This document shows, piece by piece, positions 1-10,913 of a stretch of DNA of 64,000 nucleotides (its first letter is position 1; every line of letters begins with the position of its first letter). The position numbers and the translations under genes are program-made. A model generated the notes under the pieces. That model was not told the origin of the DNA and made no database searches. It saw only the letters and a list, made by a program, of their open reading frames with translations. Origin of the DNA: Pascua guehoae (lineage: Eukaryota > Basidiomycota > Tremellomycetes > Trichosporonales > Trichosporonaceae); the NCBI GenBank assembly GCA_001600415.1, contig BCJX01000004.1, forward strand, positions 1,197,689 to 1,261,688, read 5' to 3'.

Positions 1-1020
1 CCACAGCCACTAGCCACTAGCCACTAGCCACTGGCCAATGGCCACTGCACATCCCGCATCCCACGTCCCACATCCCAATACCATGCCCACATGTCCGCCT
101 GTCCCGCCTGTCCAGTCGGCGCCCGGGGTGCCAATCCCTCGGGCCAACTGTCGGCCCGACGCCACCTTTCCGCCACTGCACGGTGACCACCAACCACCAN
201 CCACACGCCACACGCCACACGCCACACGCCACATGCCCCAGGCCACAGGCTACAGTAGGCTACGGTACAGGGGACGAGGGACACGTGCGAGTGCGAAAAC
301 AATAATATAACAATAACACGCGCACACATACCCTACACGGCTACACGATGGAGAGGAGAAAAAGGCAACACTCTCTGTCACAGTGCTCTCCTTGGTGCCA
401 TGGCGTTGGGTGTGCACGGGTCTCGCGCGCCAAGAATACGTATGCTCGCCGGCGGCGGCCTCGGCATCCGGCATGGGGAGGTGCAGGTGCAGGTGCAGGT
501 GCAGGTGCAGGTGCGGGTGCGGGTGCACAGGTGGCAAGCCTGGGAGAGAATCAGAGACAAAAAAAAAAACATGCAAGTGTAAGCCTCGTGCACGGCTGTG
601 CCTGGTGCCTAGACTGCTTTCGATTGGCGTCCGGGCCCATGCTTGTATCAGTGTAGCTCGGCTCGGCAGTGTGGTGTGCTTCTCAACCACCTACCTACCC
701 ACCTCCCCACCACCGACCCGCTGCCTCTCTCTGTCCATTTCCAACACATCATCACTCACGTCCACGTCCACGTCACGTTCACTTTCGTTTTACTCTCTTG
801 CTCATCCAGCCCGTTCCCGATCCCTCGACCCCGCTCTCTCCACTGGCCCTTGTCCTTGTCCCGTTTGTCAACCTCGTCTTCGTCCCCGTTGTCGCCTTCG
901 CCTTCGCCTTCGACTTGGACTTGGACTTTGACTTTGCAACTTGAACGACCACCACATCGCTACTCTGAACACCGCACTCACCCACGCCCAAAGCCCGCCG
1001 TCGACCCCGCATATGGCCCC
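1..1020. other. Intergenic, low-complexity upstream region
   Basis: I see no convincing gene here. It holds short degenerate tandem repeats: a CCACTAG/CCACACG-type repeat near 1-240, a GGTGCA hexamer array at about 478-530, and a CTTCGC/CTTGGA hexamer array at about 885-940 that ends shortly before the first gene. A single N lies at 200. The pyrimidine-rich stretch at about 680-900 looks like a fungal promoter or leader for the HIT-domain gene. Confidence 0.6.
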
Positions 1021-2750
1021 ATGACGCTCCTCGACGCGCTCCGCTCCTGCCTCCCCTGCATCCCCGCCAAGGCCGACGACGGCGAGTGTATCTTCTGCGA
1101 CGTCTCGGTCGAGAGCGGCTTTGATATCGTGTACGAGGTGGGTAGCGCGGTAGCGCAGCGAGGGGTGTGGTGTTGGTTGTTGTTGGTAGTGGCGAGCAGC
1201 GCCGAGCGAGCACGAGCGAGCACGAGCGAGCACGAATGAGCACGAGGGAGCGGGCGCCGACAGCGAACGTTGCCCAGCCGTGATGGCCAACCGCGGACTC
1301 CGCGGACATGACTATCGTCCACCAACGCGCTGTTCACGCCGAGCCCACATGGACCCGAAGACTGCACGGGCCGCATCTCGCCAAGACGACGTCATTCCAC
1401 GCCAGGATCGGATAGGGCCCGCGCCGAGCCCGTGCACTGTCGAGGTGTTTTGTCACGGGCGTGCCGGCACCCCGGTGTGGGTATCGGCCGGCCACGGTGC
1501 GAGGCCACAATGTCGGCCCACTGAGTGACGGGTGGAGGGTGGGATATGAGATACGGGCGCGAGGTGTCGACGTGCGCGCCGAGTAGTCGCTGGTACCGAC
1601 GGCGACTCGCGACCAGTCTCGCACTCGCACCCAAACGCTCTGTTATCTGCACATGCCAGCCCCCGCCACGGGGTCTTGGCGGCGGCCCTCCCGGTGGCGT
1701 CCGTCTTGGCCCGCTTGGGCTGCCCGCTCACTGCCCGTCGGCCGCCGGAGCCCGTTCGCCGCGGCACGTAGTGTGGTCTGGTCTGCCGGGCGTAGGCGGT
1801 CGATATTGGCTGGAGCGTGTGCTGCGGATCCGTGCTGTCGCCCACCAACACGTTGCTTGGCAGGCCGCTTCCTGGGTCGGACGGGGAGTTGGGTTTGGCA
1901 CTGGCACTGGGTGCTTCTCGTCTGGTTCTGGATCTGGTCGCCTTGGATCTGGTTCTGATCTGGTTCTTGTACGCGGCCCGGGCTTGCTTCTCCTCCCGTC
2001 TGCTGTAGCTCTGCCCTCCTGCTCTCTGCCTCTGCTCTCTGGCCCTTGTGTCGCTGCAGTTTGGCAATCGAGACTCTTGGCGCGGATACTTGTGGCTCTT
2101 GGTGCTCTTGGGTCGCCGTGCTTCCAATTCCATGGCGTGACGGGCGACCCAAGCACTGAATTACTGAACTTGCCGCAGCTCGCGCATGCGTTGCATTCTC
2201 TCCCGCCCGGCGCCCGCTGACACCCAGGACGAAGACCTGATCGCGTTCAAGGACCGCTGGCCACGCGCGAGCGAGCATCTCCTCCTCATCCCGCGCGAGC
2301 ATGTGGGATCCGTGCTAGACCTGACCGCCAAGGATGTGCCTCTGCGTGAGTGTCAACGCGGATGCATTACCGCCAGTACAGGTCGATCTATGCCAACGAT
2401 ACAACGTAACCATAGGGCTGGCTACCCCAATGTAAAGGCCGACACGCTGACGCACAGTTGAACGCATGGAGGCGAAAGCAAAGGCGCTGCGGCCACGAGA
2501 CGATATCAAGCTCGGATTCCACGTTCCCCCGCTCAACAGCATTGGGCACCTGCACCTCCACGTGCTCGTGCCGCCGTTTACCGCGCTGGGTAAAATACAG
2601 TATCCCGTCAACCGACGCGTGGATGGCGGCAAGGGCTGGTCGTGGTTTGTCACGCCCCGGCAGGCCATCAACATTCTTGAGTCCGGAGGCCAGGTCCGCG
2701 TCGGTACGAGTCCGGCCAACAAGGCGCCGCAGCCTCACGAGACGCCGTAG
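1021..2750 (+). CDS. HIT-domain nucleotide hydrolase/transferase-like protein
   Basis: The model has three exons (1021-1137, 2228-2345, 2458-2750) and encodes 175 aa. The N-terminus has a CIFC motif followed by the HIT-family stretch ending in VYE. The first junction restores VYE-DEDLIAFKD, the usual start of the HIT fold. Exon 3 carries the histidine triad GHLHLHVLV, whose central His is the nucleophile in this superfamily. HIT proteins cleave nucleoside phosphoramidates or dinucleoside polyphosphates, and which substrate this one uses is unknown. Length and layout fit Hint-type proteins. The odd feature is intron 1, about 1,090 nt in a neighbourhood where most introns are under 120 nt. The exon junctions are supported by frame and by fold continuity. 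The gene converges on the J-protein gene on the other strand. Confidence 0.85.
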
Positions 2751-2924
2751 ATTCTTTGCAGACCACCCACAAGGCATGTCGCAACCCCCACCCCCCTACA
2801 CCATAGACCTGCTTTTACCTAGAGTACTGCACACTGTACACCTGTACCATTACATACATGCACATGCCATCAGAAAGGGGTATTCTAACGGAACGATCAC
2901 GGATCAGAGCTGTACTTGCCACAT

Positions 2925-4054
2925 CTAGCCCAGGACGTGAAGGTTCTTCTTTGCCTTTTTCAGCTTCTTTGCCTTGGTCGTGTGGTTGAAGTCGCGCCAG
3001 TTGCCAACACGTTCGTCGCGACGTTCTGTGTGGGATAATAGTAAGTGCAGCAGGACGGGGGTAGAAAATGTGTGTCAGCATCTGATTCTCTCACAGCAGG
3101 GAGACGAGGTAGGGAGAGGGCGGTGAAGGGAAGGCCGATGGGGAGACTCCCCAGACGCGGACGGGCGACAATGGCTGGGTCCACCTGCAAGGTCTGGTAA
3201 GAAACAGGTCACACCCCCCTCGGGGAACCTCTCAAGGGGTAGCAGAATGAAACACTCACCTTCCCACACCTGCTGTGCTTCGCGTTTGCGTTTGCGCTCG
3301 GCGACCTGGGCCTCCTGTCGTGCACGCTCCTCGGCTTCGTTGACGCTGACCATGTTTTGCCGTCTGGTTGTCAGCTGTGTCAACGAGAGGGCCAGCTCAC
3401 TTCTGCTTGGACAGCTCGTCCTCGAGAAACAGCTCCTTTGCTTTAGCGCGGATCTGGTGCTGGAATGGAGGTTTGACATTGGCCAGCCGTGGGTCGTCGT
3501 CGGCGACACCAGTCGAGTATGCCGCGCCGAGCACACTACAAGTTAGCGTCCGATTCGTTCTGAAGCGGGGAATACTCACTCTTTGAGTGCCAGCGTACGC
3601 GCGTACTTCATAATGGAGTCAATCTCTTCACGCTTCGCCTTCTCCGACAGTTGACCCTCAGCCTACGCGTCAGTGCAAGTCGTGTATGTTTACAACGACG
3701 CATCGTCTCACCTTTTTGAGCAAGTTGAACGCCTGTGGAGAATGTCAGCTCCTTCCCAGAGACCGCCTAGCTGTCAGACTCACCTCATCACCCCGCTCGT
3801 GCTTGAACTTGTCCGGGTGGATCAGCAACGACTTCTTACGGTACGTCTTCTTGACGTCGCCCTCTGAAGCAAATATAGGGAGGTCTAGAACGTCATACGG
3901 GCTGCAAGTTAGTCACTGCGTTTGGTTAGGTCCCGAGGATCGACCTACTTTTGTGGGAACGCCGCGAGGACACGGAGGACCTGATATGTCAGCTAGTGTT
4001 CGTGTAACAAGGCGAGTAGCTCACCTCTGCCTCCTTGCGGTCTGTAGTCGACAT
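2925..4054 (-). CDS. J-domain protein, DNAJC8/Spf31-like
   Basis: Eight exons (4025-4054, 3949-3980, 3784-3901, 3712-3732, 3580-3662, 3401-3535, 3260-3363, 2925-3025) give 207 aa. The J domain starts at PYDVLDLP and contains the HPD tripeptide ([12 protein letters not shown]) that stimulates Hsp70 ATPase. The rest is charged and helical, with a basic C-terminal end ([11 protein letters not shown]). A short J-protein with a near N-terminal J domain and a lysine-rich tail fits human DNAJC8 and fission-yeast Spf31, which are spliceosome-associated; that role here is inference. Exon 4 is only 21 nt (AFNLLKK). The gene starts 374 bp from the TFIIF alpha start on the opposite strand, so they share a divergent promoter. 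Confidence 0.85.
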
Positions 4055-4428
4055 TGCGTGCGGAAACGGAACGGTCGAAGGGGAATAGTGGGTTCTCGCG
4101 GAGTGCAAGAAGTCGAAAGGGCGATGATGTCGAGGGTGAATGAGAAGAGACAAGGTCGAAGATGATGCTTGGAGGAAGGTGAGTCGCGAGGAGGAGAACA
4201 ATACGAGGACGTGCTACCAATATTGAATTCGTACCTTGTTGGGTGGCAACAATAATGGCCCACACAGGGCCCAGCCCTGCACCACACGCCGGACGGCATT
4301 TCGGCATTAGTCCCATGTGGCATACAGACGCCGCTCACTGCTTGTCACCTTATTGCCACCCAACTCGGAACACAATACAGCAACCACCTCACCACTCTTC
4401 ACTACCCCCCACAAGTCGCTCACTCACC
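4055..4428. promoter_or_regulatory. Divergent promoter between J-protein and TFIIF alpha genes
   Basis: These 374 bp separate two divergently transcribed start codons. The stretch just before 4429 is C/T- and CAC-rich and ends in the context CACTCACCATGG, a good eukaryotic start context. I could not pick out a TATA box or a named activator site. Confidence 0.5.
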
Positions 4429-6729
4429 ATGGCCGACGACGCCTTCTTCCTCAAGAAGAAGACCCGCCCCCGAGCACTCGCCGGCAAGCCCGGAGAGGCC
4501 AGAGCTGCGCGTCCACGCCCCGCACGACCTGCCCGGCCTCCTCCGCCGCCGCTCAAGGGCAAGGGCAAGGCGGTCCCCTCGCCCGCCGCATTGAGTGCGG
4601 CGCCATCACCCGCGCCCGAGCCCGAGGTCAATCCGGAGCACCTGCTCGAGTTTGAGATCATCTCGGCGCCGCCCGACTCGGGATTGCGGTACAATGTGAT
4701 GAGGTTCAACGCGCAGAACAAGGACTTCTCGCCCGACCAGATTCCGGCGCCAATCCTGATGAACCGCAAGCAGCCGGGGCCCAGGCAGCCGCCGCAGTTT
4801 GCGGTCAACGAGGAGGGAAAGATTGTGGGGCGGTATGTGTACGACGAAGAAGGCAAACCCGTGCTCGATGACGAGGGCAAGCCGGTGGTGGAGAAGCGGA
4901 ATGAGATGGACATGTCGCTCGTGGGGACGGCTCCAGGACAGGCCAACAAGCGCCGGGGCAAGCGCAAGACGAAAGAGGTGTTCCACCAGGACATCGAGGT
5001 CATCAAGCTCCGTCGTGAAGAGGCCAATCCTTGGATCCTCGAAGCGCAGAACCCAACAGAGTCCGCTGCTGTTCCAGGCGGCGGTCGTGTCCCGCAGTAC
5101 TGGGTCGGGCGGATGCAGGAGCAGTCGGCGTTACCAACTGTGCTCCTCGTCAACGAGGGTGACAGTGCGAGCTTTACCATGGTCCCCTTGGGCCGGACGT
5201 ACCGCTTTGAGCCCCAACGCCCGTTCAAGGTCATGGACGCCGAGACGGCGAACAAATACGTTGGTGTTGCATAGGCACTGTCTCAAAAGCTGACTGGGAT
5301 TAGTTTGAGCTGCAGGCCAAGAGCAAGATTCACGATCGCTGGGGTCAGCGCCAGGAGGACAATGGCGCGGGACCCTCGGACGTCAAACCCGAGGTCAAGC
5401 TCGAGCTCTCGGGGATGAGCCGTCTCGAGGAGCGTGCGCGGCGTATGGAGATGGGTATCATTCTGAACAAGAATGACGGCGAGATTCCACAGGCGCGTCC
5501 GCGCCCCCGCGTCAAGCGCGAAGACTGGCGTGACGCCGAAATGGACCTCGACTATGACATCAACGAAGAGTTCCAGGACGACGATGACACCAATACGTTC
5601 TATGCGAATGAGGGCCAGGGCGAAGAAGATGCACAGATCCGTGATGTGAGTAGCAGGAAGGTGTTGCGCGGGTGCTGATATCTAGCAACGCCAACGGCAA
5701 GAATTGCGGTGGGCCAACGCCAATGTCGGCGACCGGCCACATGTGGACGAGAGCGACGACGAGGAGGACGACCTGTTTGGCGACAAGCTTGACAGCGAGG
5801 GCAAGCGGCTGCGCAAGTTGATGCGCAAGCACGGGCGCGAGGACGAGCAGGACCTGTATGCATCGACAGACGACTCGGACGACGATTCCGACAGTGATAG
5901 TGACGACGAAGAGGCGGCAAGGGAAAAGCAGAAGGAAAAGGAAAAGGAAAAAGAGAAGGAGAAGGAGAAGGCGAGCCGCAACGACTCGCGTGCAGGCTCG
6001 CGCGAGCGGTCCGTTGGATCCCCGGGACGTCGCTTGCCTCCCACGCCGGAGCGTGCGGGGACCGCGCCACCGGGTGCGGGAGCTGCGCTGCTGGCCAAGC
6101 GCGCAGCATCACGCGGCGGCTCGCCGCGCCGCAGCCGTGCGGGGTCGCCTCTTGCGCGCGGCAACTCACCCGATGTCGGACGGTCAGCAAGCCCCGCCAA
6201 TGGCCGGGCGGGGTCGCCGACCATGGGACGGGGCAGCTCGCCTGCCGCACCCCCCGTGCGCGAGGGGACGCCGTCGGCACCAAAGCCAAAGTCGAAGAGC
6301 GCCAAGCGCAAGGCCACGTCGGAATCGCCGCTGCGCGAGGTCGTCGGACCGTCGAGCGGATCAGGCAACAAGCGCAAGTCGCCCGACGACACACCGACGC
6401 CATCGAGCGGCGTGAGCAGTCCAGCGGCAGACGGCGACGGCGGACAGAAGAAGAAGAAGAAAAAGTCGCGCGGAAGCTCGTCGACACCTGTGCCCATGGA
6501 CGAATCGTTCCCGTCCATGATTACGCGCGACCAGGTCCTCCAGTGGCTCCGCTCCCAGCGCACCGCCGAGATTCCCATGCGCAAGGCCATTGGTGAGTTT
6601 GCCCCGCAGATTACAGATGCGGGCGAAAACAAGCAGCGCAACCAGCAGCTCTTCCTTCACTGGATCCGCACGTTTACGGACAAGGGCGACAATCAGCAGC
6701 TCCGGCTCAAGCCCGAGTACTTGGCATAG
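4429..6729 (+). CDS. TFG1: Transcription initiation factor IIF subunit alpha (TFIIF alpha, RAP74/Tfg1)
   Basis: Three exons (4429-5259, 5304-5645, 5686-6729) encode 738 aa. The N-terminal half has the dimerisation-domain signature of TFIIF alpha (FEIISAPPDSGLRYNVMRFN, later NPWILEAQN and ARSYRF-like GRTYRFEPQRPFKVM). The middle is a long acidic and then K/E- and S/P-rich linker. The last about 80 residues form the winged-helix domain (ITRDQVLQWLRSQRTAEIPMRKAIGEF) that contacts polymerase II and the Fcp1 phosphatase. With TFIIF beta it recruits RNA polymerase II to promoters. Both introns are short (44 and 40 nt) and phase 0, so exon borders are secure. The disordered central linker contains a run of KEKEKE repeats coded by AAG/GAG triplets near 5930-5970. 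Confidence 0.92.
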
Positions 6730-7342
6730 GGGGAGGGGGAGAGGCAGAGACACCATCGTCTTGGTTGAACGCGAGTGGGCTGCTGGTGGACAGTCTCATT
6801 ATGCAGGCAGATGCACTGTGTGTCATGTACATGGTGGGAGTGGGAACCAGGCAAGCGGCGACTGAACAAGTGATGGAAGCGGGCACCTGGGCAGGAGCCG
6901 TAAACAGTGATCCTGACAATCCTGACAAGCACTTGACACTGAGAATGCAGCAATGCAGAGCGGAACATGGTGCAAGACCGGGCCGGAGCAAGCGCAGATG
7001 TAGATAGTGCACTGCAAGGAACAGCCCGTCTCAACCGCTTCGAACACTGCAGAACCAGGCCGAATGCCATACATGGCCCACAGACAATAGAACAGAACAG
7101 ACCAGAACAGCGTCGAAAGACAAGACGAGACACGGAGAGAACCATGAAAACCTTGCACCCAGTCCGCCTTTAGGGCAGAGAGCCGAAACGTCATAGGAGC
7201 CCCATCCCCGTTACACCGCTGGCGCATACGCGCGCAACCGCACCGTACGCTGATGAAAAATACATCTGCAAGTCCCAATGCTCCCCGCGTGGTTTGTGGT
7301 GACGGATCAAAAGAGTCGTACGTGTGGTAGTCTTGACGACGC
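6730..7342. other. Intergenic region between convergent TFIIF alpha and eL37 genes
   Basis: This 613-bp stretch lies between two 3' ends. Reading frames in it are short and look like chance. It presumably holds the two 3' UTRs and poly(A) signals, but no canonical AATAAA is evident. I see no RNA gene or repeat. Confidence 0.5.
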
Positions 7343-8251
7343 TTAAGCCGAGGCCTCGGGCTTGGAGCGCTTGGTGGCCGACGAGCCCTCGCGGAAGCCG
7401 TTCTTGAAGCGGCGGGCGACCGACTTGAGGTGCGCGGCGCGGCCGGTGCCGGTCGTCTTCCTGCGCTTGGCCTTGAGGCCCCAGTTGAACGAGCGGAGCT
7501 TGGCCGCGGGGTAACCACACTGAGCACAGGCTGGGGGTGGTGGTTAGGCGGGCGGGAAAAATTTGTCGCGGAAGACGAGGAACAGAGGGAGGGCGGAGTC
7601 GGTGGTGGCGGTGATGGCGACGGAGGACCCCGCCACTCTGCTCTGCTGTACACCTCGTCTCCCGACGGGAACTCACTGTGCTTCTGCTTGTGGAACGAGC
7701 GGTTGCCGCAACGACGGCAGAGGGTGTGCGACTTGGAGTGGCGCTTACCGCTGTACTCTGTCAGCTACCGAACACAAACTCTGGCGCCCATCTCCGGCTA
7801 GTACTCACAAAGAGGGAGTACCTGTATATTACAAGAGCGACCAGGTCAAAAGGACCTTCCGTCAGCTACTGATCCATGTGGATCGGCACCGGCACCCCCC
7901 AGGGGCACCGGCCCAAGTAGAAAGAATACAGACCCTTGCCCTGGGGATGTCAGCTGGCGTCTTTCAACAAGTATCATTGCGAGCGCGAACGCCGACACGA
8001 GCAACAGAACACGAGAACGGGCACGGGCAATGACCACCTCAGAGGCGGTGCGTCCCAGTGGCGTGCAGACGTTGGGCCAACGAGTCCAACCACCACGCCT
8101 GGGCAGTCACACCACCCCTCCGCTGCACGCCACGCTGGGCAGCACACATCGCCTCATCGCTGCCCGTCGTGCGTGTCCGTGCTCGTGCTCGTGTTCGTGG
8201 TCGTGCTCGTCGTGCGCGATCGCGACGCCTCGCAGGCGGGAAACGTACCAT
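7343..8251 (-). CDS. RPL37: 60S ribosomal protein eL37 (L37)
   Basis: The protein is 94 aa, starts [19 protein letters not shown] and carries the eL37 zinc ribbon (CRRCGNRSF ... CAQCGYP) and the basic [17 protein letters not shown] tail. These match the family almost residue for residue from my knowledge of yeast L37. The gene model needs five coding exons: 8249-8251 (the ATG alone), 7934-7940 (7 nt), 7809-7821 (13 nt), 7677-7750 and 7343-7530. Lengths sum to 285 nt, exactly 95 codons. The 5' splice site after the 7-nt exon is a weak GTCTGT, the others are GTACGT and GTGAGT types. Early introns are common in fungal ribosomal protein genes, but two successive microexons are unusual. The protein is part of the 60S subunit. 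Confidence 0.9.
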
Positions 8252-8932
8252 TTTTGCTGTGGTTTTCTTGGTGGTTGAAAGAGAAGGACACTTGGACGCT
8301 CGCCAACTAAACTGAAAGCCTCCATGCCTCGCAGGCCGGCCACGCACCGCAGAGGCCTGCCAGCGCTGGTCCCGCCCTGAATTGGTGGCCACTGGCTGCT
8401 GGCTGCTGGGCTGGCGGGGCAACTGGACCCAGTTTCGTCCAGAGGTGTAATCCCGACAGGTTGCATAACTCCGATGGCAGTGTGGCACTTTGGTTCTGGG
8501 ATTTGCGGAACCAAACCCACGTGGTTCGCATTCACACGGTGGCGATCAGAACCTCGATCAAGTTGCCGATCCAGGGTTGTTTGTGTCTGTTCCAATTATA
8601 GCCTTGTCTTGTCCATAACTGGACATGCTTGCACATGCGCTCGTCACTGCCATTGCCAGCATCCCAGGTGCTGCGGCACACCGGCTGCCAGCAAAGCATG
8701 TCCCGCAGGCTTTCACGAAGACGAAGACTCGTCGTGCACAACGTTTCCACTCGCCTGTGACCCAGCGTCCAGTCTACGATATACGACGCAGTCTTTCGAC
8801 AAGGAGTCCCAAGGCTAATCGAGATCAGTACTAGTATACCATCTCCAAGTCTGGTCTCAAGTCCGCTGCAGCACATAGTCCGGCAATGCTTCATTCATCA
8901 CTCCTCATCTCATGCCGTGTATCTCAATGTCT
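8252..8932. other. Intergenic region upstream of eL37
   Basis: This 681-bp stretch holds the eL37 promoter at its left end (the coding start is at 8251 on the minus strand) and the 3' flank of the CipC-like gene at its right end. I see no gene, repeat or RNA in it. Confidence 0.5.
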
Positions 8933-9453
8933 CTACTGGAACTGGCCCGACTGGTTGAGCGCCTGCTCTGCCTGCTTCTGCGCGTCGTGCTTTGCCTTCT
9001 GCGCGTCGACCCAGTTGAGCCCCTTGCTCTCGATGAGCTTGTCGACCTCGGCCGCAGCGAGCGACGCAATGAGCGCCTTGGCGTTGCCGTGCTTGGGCGT
9101 CAGAGGATGCATACAAAAACGCAAGAGAGACTTGTGCGCGAGGTAGTACTCAGACTCACGCTGCTGACCTGGCCCTGCGAGGCCTGGTGGCGCTCGTACG
9201 CCTTGGCGGCGGCAAAGGCTGCGGCGCTCGAGATGAGCTCGTGCGAGAGGTGCGACTCGTGCTGTGGGTTGGACGGGTCGGCGTTGAGTGTCTTCTCGGC
9301 CTGCTGCTTGTTGAAGAAGTCGGTGATGCCTGCGGTGTGAGTGGGCGTGTCGGGGAGCGGGGAGCGAGTGGTGTGTTGGTCATTCCTACAACGACCGCGA
9401 CATCCGGGTAGTGTAACACCATACACTGTGGCCACTGTTTGAAACTCACCCAT
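8933..9453 (-). CDS. CipC-like small stress-response protein (DUF3759 type)
   Basis: Three exons (9450-9453, 9160-9329, 8933-9091) encode 110 aa. The protein reads MGITDFFNKQ, then HESHLSHELISSAAAFAAAKAYERHQ and HGNAKALIASLAAAEVDKLIESKG. The SHELI-x-A-A-x-F-A-x-x-K-A-x-E-x-H-Q and AEVDKL blocks are the hallmarks of the fungal CipC family, named for a concanamycin-induced protein in Aspergillus. It is usually a small cytosolic protein raised under stress or in infection; its biochemical role is unknown. Exon 1 holds only ATGG. The second acceptor is an unusual CCCAAG, but it joins the two conserved blocks in frame exactly as in the family. Confidence 0.8.
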
Positions 9454-10913
9454 GATGTTTTGTTTGCGGTGCGGTTGTGTTGTGAAAAGAGGAGGGGATG
9501 AAGGTCAGTACCAGAACCCGCATTTCGTCTCTATTTATGTTGCTTGGGCTGGGCCGTCTCCAGCACGACAGCAGCACTCTGGCTCGTCCGCTGACACGTT
9601 TGGGGGTCGGTAGCACAGCTCATATTCCCCTCTCGCAGCATGCAGGCTGACAGATTGTCTGCTCCTGGACTGCACAATCCATCACAACGTGCGCAAGAGC
9701 GGTGCAGAATAGGCTCCCGCATGTAGCCCATTAAGGCTCCTTTTGTGTGGTTGGATTGGAATTGCGCAGCAACCGGCAGCAGCCGAGTAGTAGAAACGCG
9801 ACGGGACGCGTCAGAGGCGTAGCCCCATTGTCACCTACAGTACAGTACTGTACTATTCCGTCCTTGCATTGCGTGCATGCGGCATCTTGCCTGACGCAAT
9901 CTGGCCAAGCGTGACGGCCAGATTCATTATCAAAGTCCAAATATAGAACCGTCGCAAGAATGATCGACACGATGTCACTAAAGCGATCGCAAGTAACCGC
10001 TTGTCACGAGCAACAGCTTGGGCCCGACTGGTCTAACTGGTATTCATGCGCGGGCATAGACTGCGAGATGGGAGATCGTGATGCACGAGATATGCGCTCG
10101 GCAGGCTTCCGCAGCTTGCAAGGAACACTTGCAAAGAACACGGCTGGCCGTTGCCTAGCTTCCGTCTTGAGTGTGGCGGATGAGAGCCAGGCAGACGCCT
10201 GGTGTCATGAAACATGCAGGACCGATACCAAGCTAGCGACTCGCTCTTACTTACAAGCCACTGCCTTACAGGTTGTTCATTTTGTCGCCGAGCTTTGTTG
10301 GGACATGCATAACGAATGACACCTGTGTGAGTTGTCGCTGATGCCGTCACGTGATTTCACATGGCATTGTGGCAGCACGGGAACCACAAGCCGCCCAACT
10401 GCTTTCGCGTTCTTCTCTTTCGCATCTCCTTACGTACTCCATTGGTGAACCATACCACTGGCCATGGAAGTCAACCCTATATGAACGCCCCAGCAGTGTC
10501 CGTGGACAACACCAACGCACACAAGTTGCTAACCATATGATATACCTATACCAGGGTGGAGATGTGGCATGATGATGACCGCTGTAGATGAGAAAGGTCA
10601 CCAGCAAGGACAAGAGAAGGAGCAATGAACAGTAGTACAAGGTGATGTGATAATAATTGGCACGGGTGGTGTGGCGCCCCATGAACACGCCACCATCACC
10701 ATCCCCCTTCAACAACAAGCTGACCTTCGTCCGTTTTTGCTCTGGCTCACCTTGCTCCTACCGCCTTCCTCTGTTTCCTCTTTGTCGTCTTCCTTCCCTC
10801 TCTCCACCCAAACTTCACACCCCTTCCTCACTCATTATTCTTTCATCCGCACGCTCCCTCCCATCCGTCAATCCATTCATTCACTCATCCGGCTCTTGTG
10901 ACGCTCCGTCGTC
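9454..10913. other. Intergenic region, no supported gene
   Basis: About 1.46 kb separates the divergent CipC-like and USP-like genes. An open frame of 119 codons at 9960-10319 (plus) has no recognisable domain and no coding support. The last 200 bp (about 10700-10910) are strongly pyrimidine-rich with CTCCCT/TTCCTC runs, typical of a fungal promoter and leader for the gene starting at 10914. Confidence 0.5.

Noticed and set aside
1453..2302. Long minus-strand frames inside the HIT gene intron
   Set aside because: Low-complexity Gln/Arg-rich translations that mirror a repetitive plus strand. No domain.
9960..10319. 119-codon open frame between CipC-like and USP-like genes
   Set aside because: No recognisable motif, no flanking splice or promoter support.
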